Shown here: in pieces, positions 16,944-24,600 of the stretch
How the letters are laid out: every line of letters starts with the position of its first letter
Numbering within the stretch: the first letter of the stretch is position 1
From: Lachnospiraceae bacterium
Lineage (GTDB): Bacteria > Bacillota > Clostridia > Lachnospirales > Lachnospiraceae
NCBI GenBank assembly: GCA_009774235.1
Contig: VSNJ01000002.1
Span: forward strand, 1-33,023
Direction of reading: 5' to 3'
Length of the DNA stretch: 33,023 nucleotides
Position numbers and translations under genes: made by a program
Notes under the pieces: generated by a model
Seen by the model: only the letters and a program-made list of their open reading frames with translations
The model's database searches: none
What the model was told of the DNA's origin: nothing

Positions 16944-17280
16944 GTTTTATTCCCCTTCCATTTTAAGAAAGTTTATTACAATTCTATATCCTTTCTATAT
17001 CTTCTTTTATAATAACATATATTTTTATGTTTATCACTAGATTTTAAATTATTTTAGAGTTTTATTAACATGGGTTTATTCCTAATATCTCTATTTGAAA
17101 TATAGCAACTATATTACACAAGATAACCACATAAAATATCTTATAAAATTAGTATTAATAAAATACTTTTAACAATAAAAAGCTACCCTTCGCAATCAGA
17201 ATTTAACACCTTTTTAATTTTATAAGAGTCTCCTGTACGTTATAAAGAAATAATTTTACCATAAACATATATATAGTATA
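16944..17280. other. AT-rich intergenic stretch
   Basis: These 337 bases hold no gene I can support. The left end is the upstream region of the GGDEF gene, with no clear -35/-10 pair. The rest is roughly 75-80% AT, without repeats that stand out, and leads into the IS200/IS605-like end. Confidence 0.5.
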
Positions 17281-17325
17281 GTTCATCCACCACTTTAGAA
17301 GTGGGGGACTTCTTGCTGAAAGAGG
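17281..17325 (+). mobile_element. Orphan IS200/IS605-type transposon end
   Basis: A hairpin CCACTT (17290-17295) / AAGTGG (17299-17304) with a 3-base loop is followed by GGGACTTCTTGCTGAA. This arrangement resembles the right ends of TnpB-carrying IS200/IS605 (IS1341-type) elements in Firmicutes, which also encode the 3' part of the omega RNA. No tnpA or tnpB gene is present on either side, so this is a remnant or a non-autonomous end. The call rests on resemblance from memory. Confidence 0.5.
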
Positions 17326-17334
17326 TTAAAGATT

Positions 17335-17370
17335 AAAAACACCTGTAAAACAATATTTACAGGTGTTTTT
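17335..17370. terminator. Terminator after the tRNA-Gln remnant
   Basis: A perfect 15-bp stem AAAAACACCTGTAAA / TTTACAGGTGTTTTT with a 6-base loop. Read leftward it lies 4 bases after the tRNA 3' end, as expected for the original tRNA transcription terminator; it can act in both directions. Confidence 0.85.
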
Positions 17371-17374
17371 ATAA

Positions 17375-17419
17375 CTGGGCTAGCGGGATTCGAACCCACG
17401 GGATGCAGGAGTCAAAGAG
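17375..17419 (-). tRNA. 3' half of tRNA-Gln (UUG), probable attachment site of an integrated element
   Basis: Read leftward, this stretch has the anticodon loop CTTTGAC with anticodon TTG (17415-17413), the 3' side of the anticodon stem TCCTG, a T arm GTGGG-TTCGAAT-CCCGC, and the acceptor strand TAGCCCA with a G at the discriminator position. These match the 3' half of bacterial tRNA-Gln. The 5' half is absent: the bases upstream of the anticodon loop do not pair with TCCTG and no matching TGGGCTA acceptor strand is found. Integrases commonly recombine in the anticodon loop and leave such a 3' remnant at one end and an intact tRNA at the other. The chromosome would be to the left and the element to the right. 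Confidence 0.7.
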
Positions 17420-17738
17420 TTGTACTGTAATTTCCATACAATATCCCCGGGTATTTTCCAATTACCGTTAAGCCCTGTATTTTCTATTATTAACACCTGA
17501 TTTTATTGCCTTGTGGTATTTTGGTATTTCATACAAATATTATGTGTTCCAGACAGTTTCAAAAAGCTGGTGTCTACCAAATGTCTACCAGAATTTTGTA
17601 TTGTGCCTTTAGTTCCATCCTATACCAAAAATTTTGTTAAGCAAATATCCACAATCCGGATTGCAAGCAACCAAAGATTGCAGGCAAGCAGGCATTGGCG
17701 GCTTGCTTAATGAAATTAAATTATTTTCTAAAGTAAAT
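17420..17738. other. Element end with short direct repeats (possible integrase arm sites)
   Basis: No gene is supported in these 319 bases. Short repeats cluster here: TGGTATTT twice near 17513-17528, TGTCTACCA at 17571-17579 and 17582-17590, and GATTGCA twice near 17659-17682, followed by an inverted pair GCAAGC (17684-17689) / GCTTGC (17701-17706). Arrays of short repeats beside an attachment site are typical of arm-type binding sites for tyrosine recombinases and excisionases. Confidence 0.35.
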
Positions 17739-18134
17739 TTATAACCAGTCTTCTAACTTAAGACCACTTACCCGCTTAAATTCATTTGTATTATTTGTAA
17801 CTATGGTCATACCCAGTGCCTTTGCATGTGAAGCAATCAGCATATCCATAGGTCCAATAGGTATTCCTTTTTGTTGCAAATCTGCCCTTATATAGCCATA
17901 TTCCTGTGCTGCATTATCATCATATGGGATAACTTGGATATCAGACAAAAACAATGCAAGGGCAAGCCTGTTCTTATCCTTCGCCTGGCTTTTTTCCACC
18001 CCATAAACAAGCTCTGCGTATGTTATAGAAGAAATACATATATCTTCTGGCTTGTATTTCATAAGGTTAGCAATGACATTTCCTTTTTGTTTCATTGCAA
18101 ATATACATGTATTAGTATCTAACATATATTTCAT
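17739..18134 (-). CDS. vapC: VapC-type PIN domain toxin
   Basis: This 131-residue PIN-domain ribonuclease is the toxin of a type II toxin-antitoxin pair. The acidic catalytic residues are present: D6 in MLDTN, E41 in ITYAELVYG and D97 in GPMDMLIA, with the TNNTNEF segment near the C terminus. VapC toxins cut specific tRNAs or rRNA when freed from the antitoxin. Its ATG overlaps the antitoxin stop by 4 bases (18131-18134), so translation is coupled. It is the first gene inside the putative element next to the tRNA-Gln remnant, where such pairs often stabilise integrated DNA. Confidence 0.9.
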   Translation of the reverse strand: MKYMLDTNTCIFAMKQKGNVIANLMKYKPEDICISSITYAELVYGVEKSQAKDKNRLALALFLSDIQVIPYDDNAAQEYGYIRADLQQKGIPIGPMDMLIASHAKALGMTIVTNNTNEFKRVSGLKLEDWL

Positions 18135-18355
18135 AATTCTTCCCTTTCTTGTAATCCCCCCTGTTCCCTTTCTGACATATAATCACTGGAAAATAATCCC
18201 AGGCTTTGTAATAATCCATGCCATTTACTGTCTTTTGGCATTAAAAATACTATATCACCTATCTTATTAATAGTAACCTCACCCTGTTCAAAATTATATT
18301 CTTTTGGCAGGCTTACAGCCTGGTATCCGCCATTTTGAAAAACCTTTGCAGTCAT
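18131..18355 (-). CDS. vapB: VapB-type antitoxin (AbrB-like DNA-binding)
   Basis: This 74-residue antitoxin from the chosen start has an N-terminal swapped-hairpin AbrB-type domain, AKVFQNGGYQAVSLPKEYNF followed by VTINKIGDIVFLMP. The C-terminal tail, acidic and ending EREQGGLQEREEL, would wrap the toxin. I chose ATG 18355, which has GGAGG about 11 bases upstream; the open frame extends 26 codons further to 18433 without a ribosome site and overlaps a likely -10 box. VapB with VapC normally represses its own promoter. Confidence 0.85.
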   Translation of the reverse strand: MTAKVFQNGGYQAVSLPKEYNFEQGEVTINKIGDIVFLMPKDSKWHGLLQSLGLFSSDYMSEREQGGLQEREEL

Positions 18356-18380
18356 AATGGAAACACCTCCTTTTAAAGAC

Positions 18381-18427
18381 AACATATGATAACATATATT
18401 TTTATCTGTACAATTTTTAAAATTATA
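18381..18427 (-). promoter_or_regulatory. vapBC promoter region with AACATAT direct repeats
   Basis: Read leftward, TATAAT (18427-18422) can serve as the -10 box. Between it and the vapB start, AACATAT occurs twice with a 10-bp period (18381-18387 and 18391-18397), and a third copy lies near 18474. One helical turn of spacing suits binding by a VapB or VapBC oligomer. The operator role is inferred. Confidence 0.35.
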
Positions 18428-18573
18428 CCTCACTTAAAATAACTTTAAACTAATCTGAACATGTGTCTATAATAACATATTTTGTTTCATTATGCAATTT
18501 CTACACCTGTATTTGTATTTAGTTTTATCTTTGTAACAAGGAACGGACAAATAAACTCCATTATGTTAAAAAT

Positions 18574-18598
18574 GGAGCTGTGTACCAGACGCAGCTCC
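18574..18598 (-). terminator. Terminator of the excisionase-like gene, with an overlapping alternative hairpin
   Basis: The stem GGAGCTGTGT / ACGCAGCTCC (one G-T pair) closes a 5-base loop, and leftward it is followed by ATTTTT, giving an intrinsic terminator for the minus-strand gene. A second hairpin, CTCCATT (18556-18562) / AATGGAG (18571-18577), shares bases 18574-18577, so the two exclude each other. Confidence 0.65.
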
Positions 18599-18645
18599 CC
18601 ATAACACAATAATTTTTTATTATTTTTCTGCTCTAGTGGTATTTA

Positions 18646-18840
18646 TTAAATTTCTTCAGATACAGGTAGTTCCTTATTATCAGAATATAACCACTCATTA
18701 AAAGATTTAATAGGAATTAAAATGCTACGCCCAACCTTTTTTACTACAAAAGCTTGTCCATTACATAAACGATAAGCACAACCTCTGCCAATTCCTAATA
18801 GTTTTTGTACTTCTGCAACTGTGTATACTGTTTTGTCCAT
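18646..18840 (-). CDS. Excisionase-like helix-turn-helix protein
   Basis: This 64-residue protein has the winged-helix fold of the excisionase/MerR-like (HTH_17) family: VYTVAEVQKLLGIGRGCAYR for the helix-turn-helix, then the wing VKKVGRSILIPIKSFNEWL. Such proteins direct integrases toward excision and bind next to the attachment site; others are simple regulators. GGGGG lies upstream of the ATG with good spacing. Its place about 1.2 kb from the tRNA remnant and next to the replication gene fits an integrated element. No integrase gene is adjacent. Confidence 0.8.
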   Translation of the reverse strand: MDKTVYTVAEVQKLLGIGRGCAYRLCNGQAFVVKKVGRSILIPIKSFNEWLYSDNKELPVSEEI

Positions 18841-18942
18841 AATAACAATCCCCCTTTCTATATCTATATAAATATATAATATGTAAATTAAATTACATGA
18901 GTTACCATAACTGCGATAGTGTATAATATCTGTATTTTAATA

Positions 18943-20601
18943 CTAAATTATAATAGCCTGCTTTAATTTTACTCCAATATATCCATGAACCGGTGATGAA
19001 TACCCTCTTACACGCTTTTTACTATTTTCCAGATTAAATAACTTTCGGAAAGTCTTTGAAAAATTTATTTTTTCTTCATTAGATATTACCTTTCCATATT
19101 CCATACAAAAGTCCTGGAACTCTTTAAAAGCAATATCTGTTGGCAAAAATTGTCCATATTCCAGTTCACACCTTTCTTCCCAGAATTTTTGGTAAAAGTA
19201 ATTATTGCCATCATTTCTCCATTTATTAACCATTGTTTCAGCTATATATGGTTTTTTGAAAATATAATTATTATTATATAACTGGTGGTATGCTAATGCT
19301 GCTTTAGTTGCAATAGCATGGCGCTCTTTCCACAGTTTTTGGGGCAGATTATAATCTTTCTCTTCATTACATGTAGAATAAATAAATGGAACAAGTACAA
19401 GTCTTTCATAAAATGCGTCGTCTTTATACTTTAAACGTACCGAATGGTTACTGGCAAAGAGAAACTTGCAGTGGTGTTCTATGGTTTTACTTTGTACATA
19501 TTTTTCTTCACAGTCTATTTTTGAATCTCCTGTAAGTTGTTTCAGTCTTTGAACAGAATTATTATCTAATTCCTGGTCAGGTAAATCCATATTATAATTT
19601 AGTATTTTATTTTGTATACTGCCAATAGCAAACCTTGAACCAAGATTATTTAAAGGAATAGTTGCAATATTATCTTCTCCTAACAGCCGCCCTAGAAATT
19701 CTCCAATAATGCTTTTCCCACTATCAGAGGCTGTAGCAAAGACAAAAAATTTCTTGGCATCAATTCCCTGTGAAATAATATAACCTAATACCTGGTAAAA
19801 TAATTCTAATACTTCTTCATCATTTCCAGACGCATTATTAATAACTTTATCCATATTCTCTGTATCTAAGTTTCTTTCTCCCCTGTAATCAGCATCAACT
19901 TTGAAAATAACAGGATAAAATGATGATAATTCACGTAATTTGCCCTTTTTTGCATCATATATGCCATTATTAAAGACTATCATTCTTTTTGCAGCAGCAA
20001 TTTGATTATCTGTAAATTTATTTTTAATGCTATCATTAGCAAGCATGTATTCATATGCTTCATTTATTCTGCTATACCTTGATATTTGTTTTTGTTTATC
20101 AGGAGGAATTAATTTTCTTACTTCTTGTGCGAATTGCTGGCGGTTAAGCTGGCGGTAATAGTGTCCATTCCATATACATAAGTTTCCATATATAATACAG
20201 ATATTAGCTTTTTCTATTATAATCTCTTCAATTTCCTGCATCCTTACTTCTTTAAAGTCTGGACTAGTACTATATACACTTTTTTTACTATTATATTCTT
20301 CATGTTTTTGCTTACTTTCATATCTGTTTTTAGAATTATAGCCATCTATAATACAAGTATCATTTGATACATCTGTTTTAGATTTTTTAGTTTTTTCTTT
20401 ATTTTTATAATCAATTTTATTAATAACAGGATTTTTATATAATTCTTTATCCGAAGTTTTCATACGTTTTTTCAAATATTTTTCTATATCTTGTATTCCT
20501 TTAGAATTTACAGAATTAAAAGAACACTTTTCTAATTCATTACGTTCTAGAATACTTTCATTAATCAATTCATTAATATTGGGAATACCTTTTTTACTCA
20601 T
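18943..20601 (-). CDS. Phage/plasmid primase-helicase (P4/D5 family, SF3 helicase)
   Basis: This 552-residue protein has the C-terminal half of P4/D5-type replication proteins. Residues 1-120 are lysine- and asparagine-rich with no clear fold. About 120-270 resembles the D5 N-terminal domain (ICIIYGNLCIWNGHYYRQL, then MIVFNNGIYD). About 280-410 is the superfamily 3 helicase: a Walker A variant ATASDSGKS (289-297), Walker B NYNMDLPD, motif C LFASNH (381-386) and R400 as a likely arginine finger. No zinc-binding primase domain is visible, so priming may rest with another protein. It starts within the end of the preceding gene (8-base overlap, GGGAGAGG ribosome site). It probably unwinds the element's origin. 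Confidence 0.85.
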   Translation of the reverse strand: MSKKGIPNINELINESILERNELEKCSFNSVNSKGIQDIEKYLKKRMKTSDKELYKNPVINKIDYKNKEKTKKSKTDVSNDTCIIDGYNSKNRYESKQKHEEYNSKKSVYSTSPDFKEVRMQEIEEIIIEKANICIIYGNLCIWNGHYYRQLNRQQFAQEVRKLIPPDKQKQISRYSRINEAYEYMLANDSIKNKFTDNQIAAAKRMIVFNNGIYDAKKGKLRELSSFYPVIFKVDADYRGERNLDTENMDKVINNASGNDEEVLELFYQVLGYIISQGIDAKKFFVFATASDSGKSIIGEFLGRLLGEDNIATIPLNNLGSRFAIGSIQNKILNYNMDLPDQELDNNSVQRLKQLTGDSKIDCEEKYVQSKTIEHHCKFLFASNHSVRLKYKDDAFYERLVLVPFIYSTCNEEKDYNLPQKLWKERHAIATKAALAYHQLYNNNYIFKKPYIAETMVNKWRNDGNNYFYQKFWEERCELEYGQFLPTDIAFKEFQDFCMEYGKVISNEEKINFSKTFRKLFNLENSKKRVRGYSSPVHGYIGVKLKQAIII

Positions 20602-21163
20602 ACTGTCCTCTCCCTTCTATATTTCCTATCATTGGTTCTAAAATATTTGTTTCTTTTTCAATAGCATACTTAAATTGGTCATACAAAATTTTAGCATTAT
20701 GGTTATTATCTGAATCCCCTTGGAAAGATAATGGCAATGTATCACCATTAGTAATATCTATTACAAGTAAATAATCTAATTCTGTTTCCGCATATAGAAG
20801 CAGCATAAAATCTTTTAAATTATCTTTTTTGTATCCTCTGCATATAATTTCAGAATTATTATTATAAGGCATAATTAATTTATTCTTGCCTGGTAATAGT
20901 AAAACTAATTCGGACTGTTTAATATCAATATTCGTAATAATATTTGTGCCTGGTAATTTTAAATATCCTTCTACTTTTTTACATAAGCTATTTGACCCTG
21001 AAATTGATAATAAAGCTTCCCCGTTTTTGATAATAAGTTCATTTTGATTATATTTTTTTTGTACTGCTTTGCACATATACTTATCAAGTCTGTTTTTAGC
21101 AATTTTTTTGTATACCTCCTTATTATCATACAAATCCATTTTAGTATTTTTTGTTTCATTCAT
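20594..21163 (-). CDS. Hypothetical protein coupled to the primase-helicase
   Basis: This 189-residue protein is not recognised. It begins MNETKNTKMDLYDNKEVYKK and contains several short beta-rich segments, such as ELIIKNGEALLSISGSNS and SELVLLLPGKNKLIMPY, with a more acidic C-terminal part (LLVIDITNGDTLPLSFQG). No membrane segment or metal motif is evident. ATG 21163 has GGGG upstream; a TTG six codons earlier lacks a ribosome site. The gene overlaps the primase-helicase start by 8 bases, so the two products are made together and this one is probably a replication accessory protein. Confidence 0.7.
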   Translation of the reverse strand: MNETKNTKMDLYDNKEVYKKIAKNRLDKYMCKAVQKKYNQNELIIKNGEALLSISGSNSLCKKVEGYLKLPGTNIITNIDIKQSELVLLLPGKNKLIMPYNNNSEIICRGYKKDNLKDFMLLLYAETELDYLLVIDITNGDTLPLSFQGDSDNNHNAKILYDQFKYAIEKETNILEPMIGNIEGRGQYE

Positions 21164-21638
21164 AATATTTTCCCCTTTCAACGTTTATATATGATTATGC
21201 TAATGGCAAAAGGTTATTTTCATCCAAGCGGCATCAATATTAGGTATAAAAATATTGTTACACTACCATATATTGTATATACTTTGACATAAATAAGTTT
21301 TTGCCTTTGCATCATTTGCAAGATTTAGTATAAATAATTTTACCGGGTAATAATACATCTACTTTATATCTACCACTTGCATAAACCAGAAAAAATATTT
21401 GAGAATAATATAATCCTGATTGAAAATCTTTTTCCAAAAATATTAAATAATGTATTTGTTTATGGTATAATATAAAAAGTCTGAGGCAATTATTTTTTGT
21501 CTATTGATGTATAATTGTATTGTAACTATATAAATTATAATTTATTAAAATACTGAATGTATAAATTTTTAATTTTATATTATTAAGCAATGCCATTAGA
21601 TAAATATACATATATAAGAAGGAAAGGAAATTTTTATT
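21164..21638. other. Divergent intergenic region with a plus-strand promoter
   Basis: This region separates the leftward replication genes from the rightward CGNR gene. An extended -10 box TATGGTATAAT (21461-21471) would start the CGNR transcript near 21478, leaving a leader of about 160 AT-rich bases. No confident leftward promoter was found. No coding frame or large repeat is seen. Confidence 0.5.
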
Positions 21639-23111
21639 ATGAAAATATCATTTAAAAATTATATATCAGAAGAATATAAATTATATAAAATCCCATTTTT
21701 TCCTGAAGAATATAATATTGAAGAGGTTGAAGATTATTCACATAATAATGCTAATCCAATTGACAGATATTTGTATAATAATATAAAGTCTGATAATAAA
21801 TATCTATATGAATATGATACAAAATCAATTAACGAATATTTTTATGAATACGATATTAATTTATTGGAGAAAGATGATGATTTTTTTGTAGATGAAAGTG
21901 AAGCTGATGAAACAGAAGAAAATATATATGATTACGTTATCAAATCGATTAGGAAAGAAAACCCGGTGAATGCATATGGTCAAATACCAAGTAAAGAAAT
22001 AACTATATTAGATACAGAGAATGGAACTTTAGAACAGCCTATATATGCAGAACTGGCTAAGGCAGATACACTTGAAAAAGTTATTAGTTTTACTAAAAAA
22101 TATGGTGCTTTGTTCAATCCATATGTTTATACTGAAAATTATAAATTATATAATATTAATGAGGGTATCCATTGCCATTTCAGCATCAATAAAGATAATA
22201 TTAAGCCACTATTAACTTTATACCATGATTATAATATTATTCTTAATAATTACTCTTTAAATACAAACAAAGCTTATATATACGATTATATGGTTTATGA
22301 TTATTTTTCTTTCTATCAAAAAGAAATAGAATTATTGAGTGAAATTAAATATGAGCTTCAAGAAATTAAAAAAATCAAAAATTTTGAATATAAACCTATT
22401 GAACAGTTAGTTTTTCTATATTCTAATATAATGGTTAATTATAATAATGATATTTTGAATTTAGAAACCTTGCGTGATGATTTGGAAGATACTAATGTAT
22501 TCTTAAATTATCCACAACTACATTTAAGATATAAAATTATAAATAGTGATATAGCAAAAAATAAAATAGTTGATAAAAATAAAAACTATTTAGATTTTGA
22601 TGCAGAATTTAAAAAATATTTGGAAAAGTATAAGAAGAAAATTGAAAATGGTGATAACGAATCTTTTACCCTTATGGTGTTTTCGTTATATGATCTTATA
22701 AAATATTGTAATAGCAAAGGAGATATTGAAATCAAAAACAATACTAAATTAAAACAATTTTGCAAATTAAAAAATAGCCTTCTTTATATTATAAAGGATA
22801 AATTAATTAATTTACTTTCAGATACAGTTGAACAGTGTATGAACTTTTATCTACAAAATGTAAATATTACTTCATTTAAAGAAGATAATAATTATAAGTT
22901 TCTCTCACCTATAACGGCTATATTTTTTTTATTTTACTTCCATTATACTGGTGACAATGAACTTAAGAGATGTGCAAATGACCGGTGCCAGGCAATATTT
23001 GCATGTCCTGTTTCAAATGAAAGAAAAAAATTTTGTTGTAAGCTTTGTGGAGATAGAACTGCAAAAAGAAGAAGTAAAGAAAGAAATAAAAATAAGAATA
23101 ATGAGGAATAA
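21639..23111 (+). CDS. CGNR zinc-finger protein, AT-rich
   Basis: This 490-residue protein ends in a CGNR-type zinc finger (about 443-486): RCANDRC, then IFAC and FCCKLCGDR, with C445, C450, C466/C467 and C470 as likely ligands and a basic tail. The N terminus has tyrosine- and asparagine-rich near-repeats (KYLYEYDTKS, EYFYEYDINL) then a very acidic run at about 85-95. The middle is long and helical with no known domain. The CGNR finger suggests nucleic-acid binding. The gene is much more AT-rich than its neighbours, pointing to a separate origin, and it is the only plus-strand gene in the element part of the window. Confidence 0.75.
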   Translation: MKISFKNYISEEYKLYKIPFFPEEYNIEEVEDYSHNNANPIDRYLYNNIKSDNKYLYEYDTKSINEYFYEYDINLLEKDDDFFVDESEADETEENIYDYVIKSIRKENPVNAYGQIPSKEITILDTENGTLEQPIYAELAKADTLEKVISFTKKYGALFNPYVYTENYKLYNINEGIHCHFSINKDNIKPLLTLYHDYNIILNNYSLNTNKAYIYDYMVYDYFSFYQKEIELLSEIKYELQEIKKIKNFEYKPIEQLVFLYSNIMVNYNNDILNLETLRDDLEDTNVFLNYPQLHLRYKIINSDIAKNKIVDKNKNYLDFDAEFKKYLEKYKKKIENGDNESFTLMVFSLYDLIKYCNSKGDIEIKNNTKLKQFCKLKNSLLYIIKDKLINLLSDTVEQCMNFYLQNVNITSFKEDNNYKFLSPITAIFFLFYFHYTGDNELKRCANDRCQAIFACPVSNERKKFCCKLCGDRTAKRRSKERNKNKNNEE

Positions 23112-23134
23112 TGAAAATATGTATAATCTATTAA

Positions 23135-23324
23135 TGTTCCAGTGTTCCAATATATAAATATCTTTATATTACTAAAAAGGATTGTTATTATAATATATGT
23201 AAATAATATAATTAAAAGAATAATATTAACTGGAACATTGGAACAATATTACTTAAAAATGTATTAACTGGAACACTGGACTTTAATAGTTGTAGTGGAA
23301 CATACTTTATGCGTTCCACTACAA
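23135..23324. repeat. TGGAACA iterons flanking a 90% AT tract, plus a 12-bp palindrome
   Basis: TGGAACA-type heptamers occur in pairs 8 bp apart: TGTTCCA at 23135 and 23143 (inverted), TGGAACA at 23231 and 23239, then 23269 with a decayed neighbour. The first two pairs face each other across about 80 bases with only about 10% GC. A further TGGAACA (23296-23302) sits inside a perfect 12-bp inverted repeat TTGTAGTGGAAC (23290-23301) / GTTCCACTACAA (23313-23324). Paired iterons around an AT-rich tract resemble a replication origin. The same layout could be a multi-site operator for the CGNR protein or a transfer origin. Confidence 0.5.
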
Positions 23325-23362
23325 TTTATATAAAATCCAAAACAATTTATAATGACTTGGTA

Positions 23363-23731
23363 TTATTCAGGTATGCCAGCAGATAATATATCTGCACATA
23401 ACCTGTCAGAATAACATGCTAAAAGTTCATCTATATCCTCCCATGTAGATGCTCTTATATACTCATGGTCAAGATAATACTGCCATAATGCTTCCAGTGG
23501 ATGTATAATGTTTTTCAATGCCTCCACATGTTTTTTATCTATATCCTCCTTCCACTCAAAATATTCAGATACACAAATATAAAATTTAATTTTATTACAA
23601 GATTCAAAAATCTCATTTTTATCTTTTTCCATCATACTATAATAAAACAGCTTGTATTCATTAGCAATTTTTTCTACAAGCTGCTTTGTATCTTTGTTAC
23701 ATTCATTTTTCTTACTTATTCTCTGTTTCAT
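23363..23731 (-). CDS. Hypothetical protein (122 aa)
   Basis: This helical, lysine-rich, soluble protein is not recognised. It contains YKLFYYSMMEKDKNEIFESC and, nearer the C terminus, HPLEALWQYYLDHEYIRAS followed by WEDIDELLACYSDRL. ATG 23731 has AAAGGAGG upstream at good distance; the open frame extends ten codons further but without a site. It is the last gene of the leftward recombination block and lies beside the iteron region, so a replication or copy-control role is possible but unproven. Confidence 0.65.
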   Translation of the reverse strand: MKQRISKKNECNKDTKQLVEKIANEYKLFYYSMMEKDKNEIFESCNKIKFYICVSEYFEWKEDIDKKHVEALKNIIHPLEALWQYYLDHEYIRASTWEDIDELLACYSDRLCADILSAGIPE

Positions 23732-23803
23732 CAATAGCAGCCTCCTTTTAAAAACAGCCATAAAAATAATACACCAGGATTGCAGACTTTCCTGGCATCT
23801 GTA

Positions 23804-24508
23804 CTATGCCACACCCTCTGTCCTTGTCCTTGAAAGTGCTGACATTACCCTTTTGTAAATATCATCTGGCATATTTTCAAGGCTTGTGACATGGTATCTT
23901 TCCTTTACTTCATCTGCTGTTACCCCTGTCCTTGCAAGTTCTTTTTTAAGTGAAGCCATCTGTGTTGATGAAACGTTCTGTACACTGTTGTCTGCACCCA
24001 TGACATAAACCACTTTGTATTTACTATTTATTATTGAAAGCCCTGTTATCTCACGTTCTTTATTATAAGAAACTGTTGTAACTGAAAAACTGTCATTACA
24101 GTAAAACTTTCCGCCTCGTTCCTGTATTTCTGCCCTTCCTGCTGGTATCCATATAAAAGGTGCTGTGTAAAGTTCCCTTCCAATGCCCCAGTTAAAGCAC
24201 GCACGCTTGAAAGAATCTGATGCCTGTGATTTTTCTTTCTCTTTTTCTGATTTGCCTGTACTTCCTGCATCCTGCTTTGAAACCCATATCCCTGTTTCTT
24301 TATCAAAAACTTCCACTGTACAATACAGATTGCCATCAATACACTGGTGGCTTCTTTTCCAGCCGAATATGCCAAATGTTTCATCAAGTATCCTCTGGTC
24401 TACCCTTGCATCTTTGTAAAGCAGGAGGCTCACACCATTTTTACTTATAGATGATACCCTGCACTCAATCTCATCTGCCCTTAAAAGGCGTATGGTTTTA
24501 TTTGCCAT
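23804..24508 (-). CDS. Rad52/Rad22-type single-strand annealing protein
   Basis: This 234-residue protein carries the core of the Rad52/Rad22-like phage annealase group: FGIFGWKRSHQ, LYCTVEVFDKETGIWVSKQD, then SQASDSFKRACFNWGIGRELY (97-114 core). Such proteins anneal complementary single strands and work with a 5'-3' exonuclease. ATG 24508 follows GGAGGG; an earlier ATG six codons upstream has no ribosome site. The partner exonuclease (YqaJ type) is encoded about 830 bases upstream on the same strand, separated by a toxin-antitoxin pair and a terminator. The C-terminal 60 residues (about 170-234) look like an interaction tail. Confidence 0.85.
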   Translation of the reverse strand: MANKTIRLLRADEIECRVSSISKNGVSLLLYKDARVDQRILDETFGIFGWKRSHQCIDGNLYCTVEVFDKETGIWVSKQDAGSTGKSEKEKEKSQASDSFKRACFNWGIGRELYTAPFIWIPAGRAEIQERGGKFYCNDSFSVTTVSYNKEREITGLSIINSKYKVVYVMGADNSVQNVSSTQMASLKKELARTGVTADEVKERYHVTSLENMPDDIYKRVMSALSRTRTEGVA

Positions 24509-24535
24509 ATATTCCCTCCATTTCATTATAACTGC

Positions 24536-24579
24536 AACAATAAAAACGCCAGTTTAACTAAACCAGCGTTTTTATTGTT
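24536..24579 (-). terminator. Terminator after the second toxin-antitoxin pair
   Basis: A 13-bp stem AACAATAAAAACG / CGTTTTTATTGTT encloses an 18-base interior that itself can pair GTTT/AAAC. Leftward it carries T-runs, so it ends transcription of the PIN-protein gene before the annealase gene. Confidence 0.75.
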
Positions 24580-24600
24580 TATTTTTATCAACTGAATTTT

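Noticed and set aside
17375..17480. Complete tRNA-Gln, or a tRNA with an intron in the anticodon loop
   Set aside because: The bases to the right contain only a partial AGGGCTT match to the acceptor strand and no D arm or matching anticodon-stem strand, and the interval is far too short for a group I intron.
17513..17710. 65-codon plus-strand frame near the attachment site
   Set aside because: No ribosome site and no recognisable product; it covers the repeat-rich element end.
23135..23324. CRISPR array
   Set aside because: Repeats are 7-8 bases, occur in both directions and have uneven spacing; no cas genes are present.
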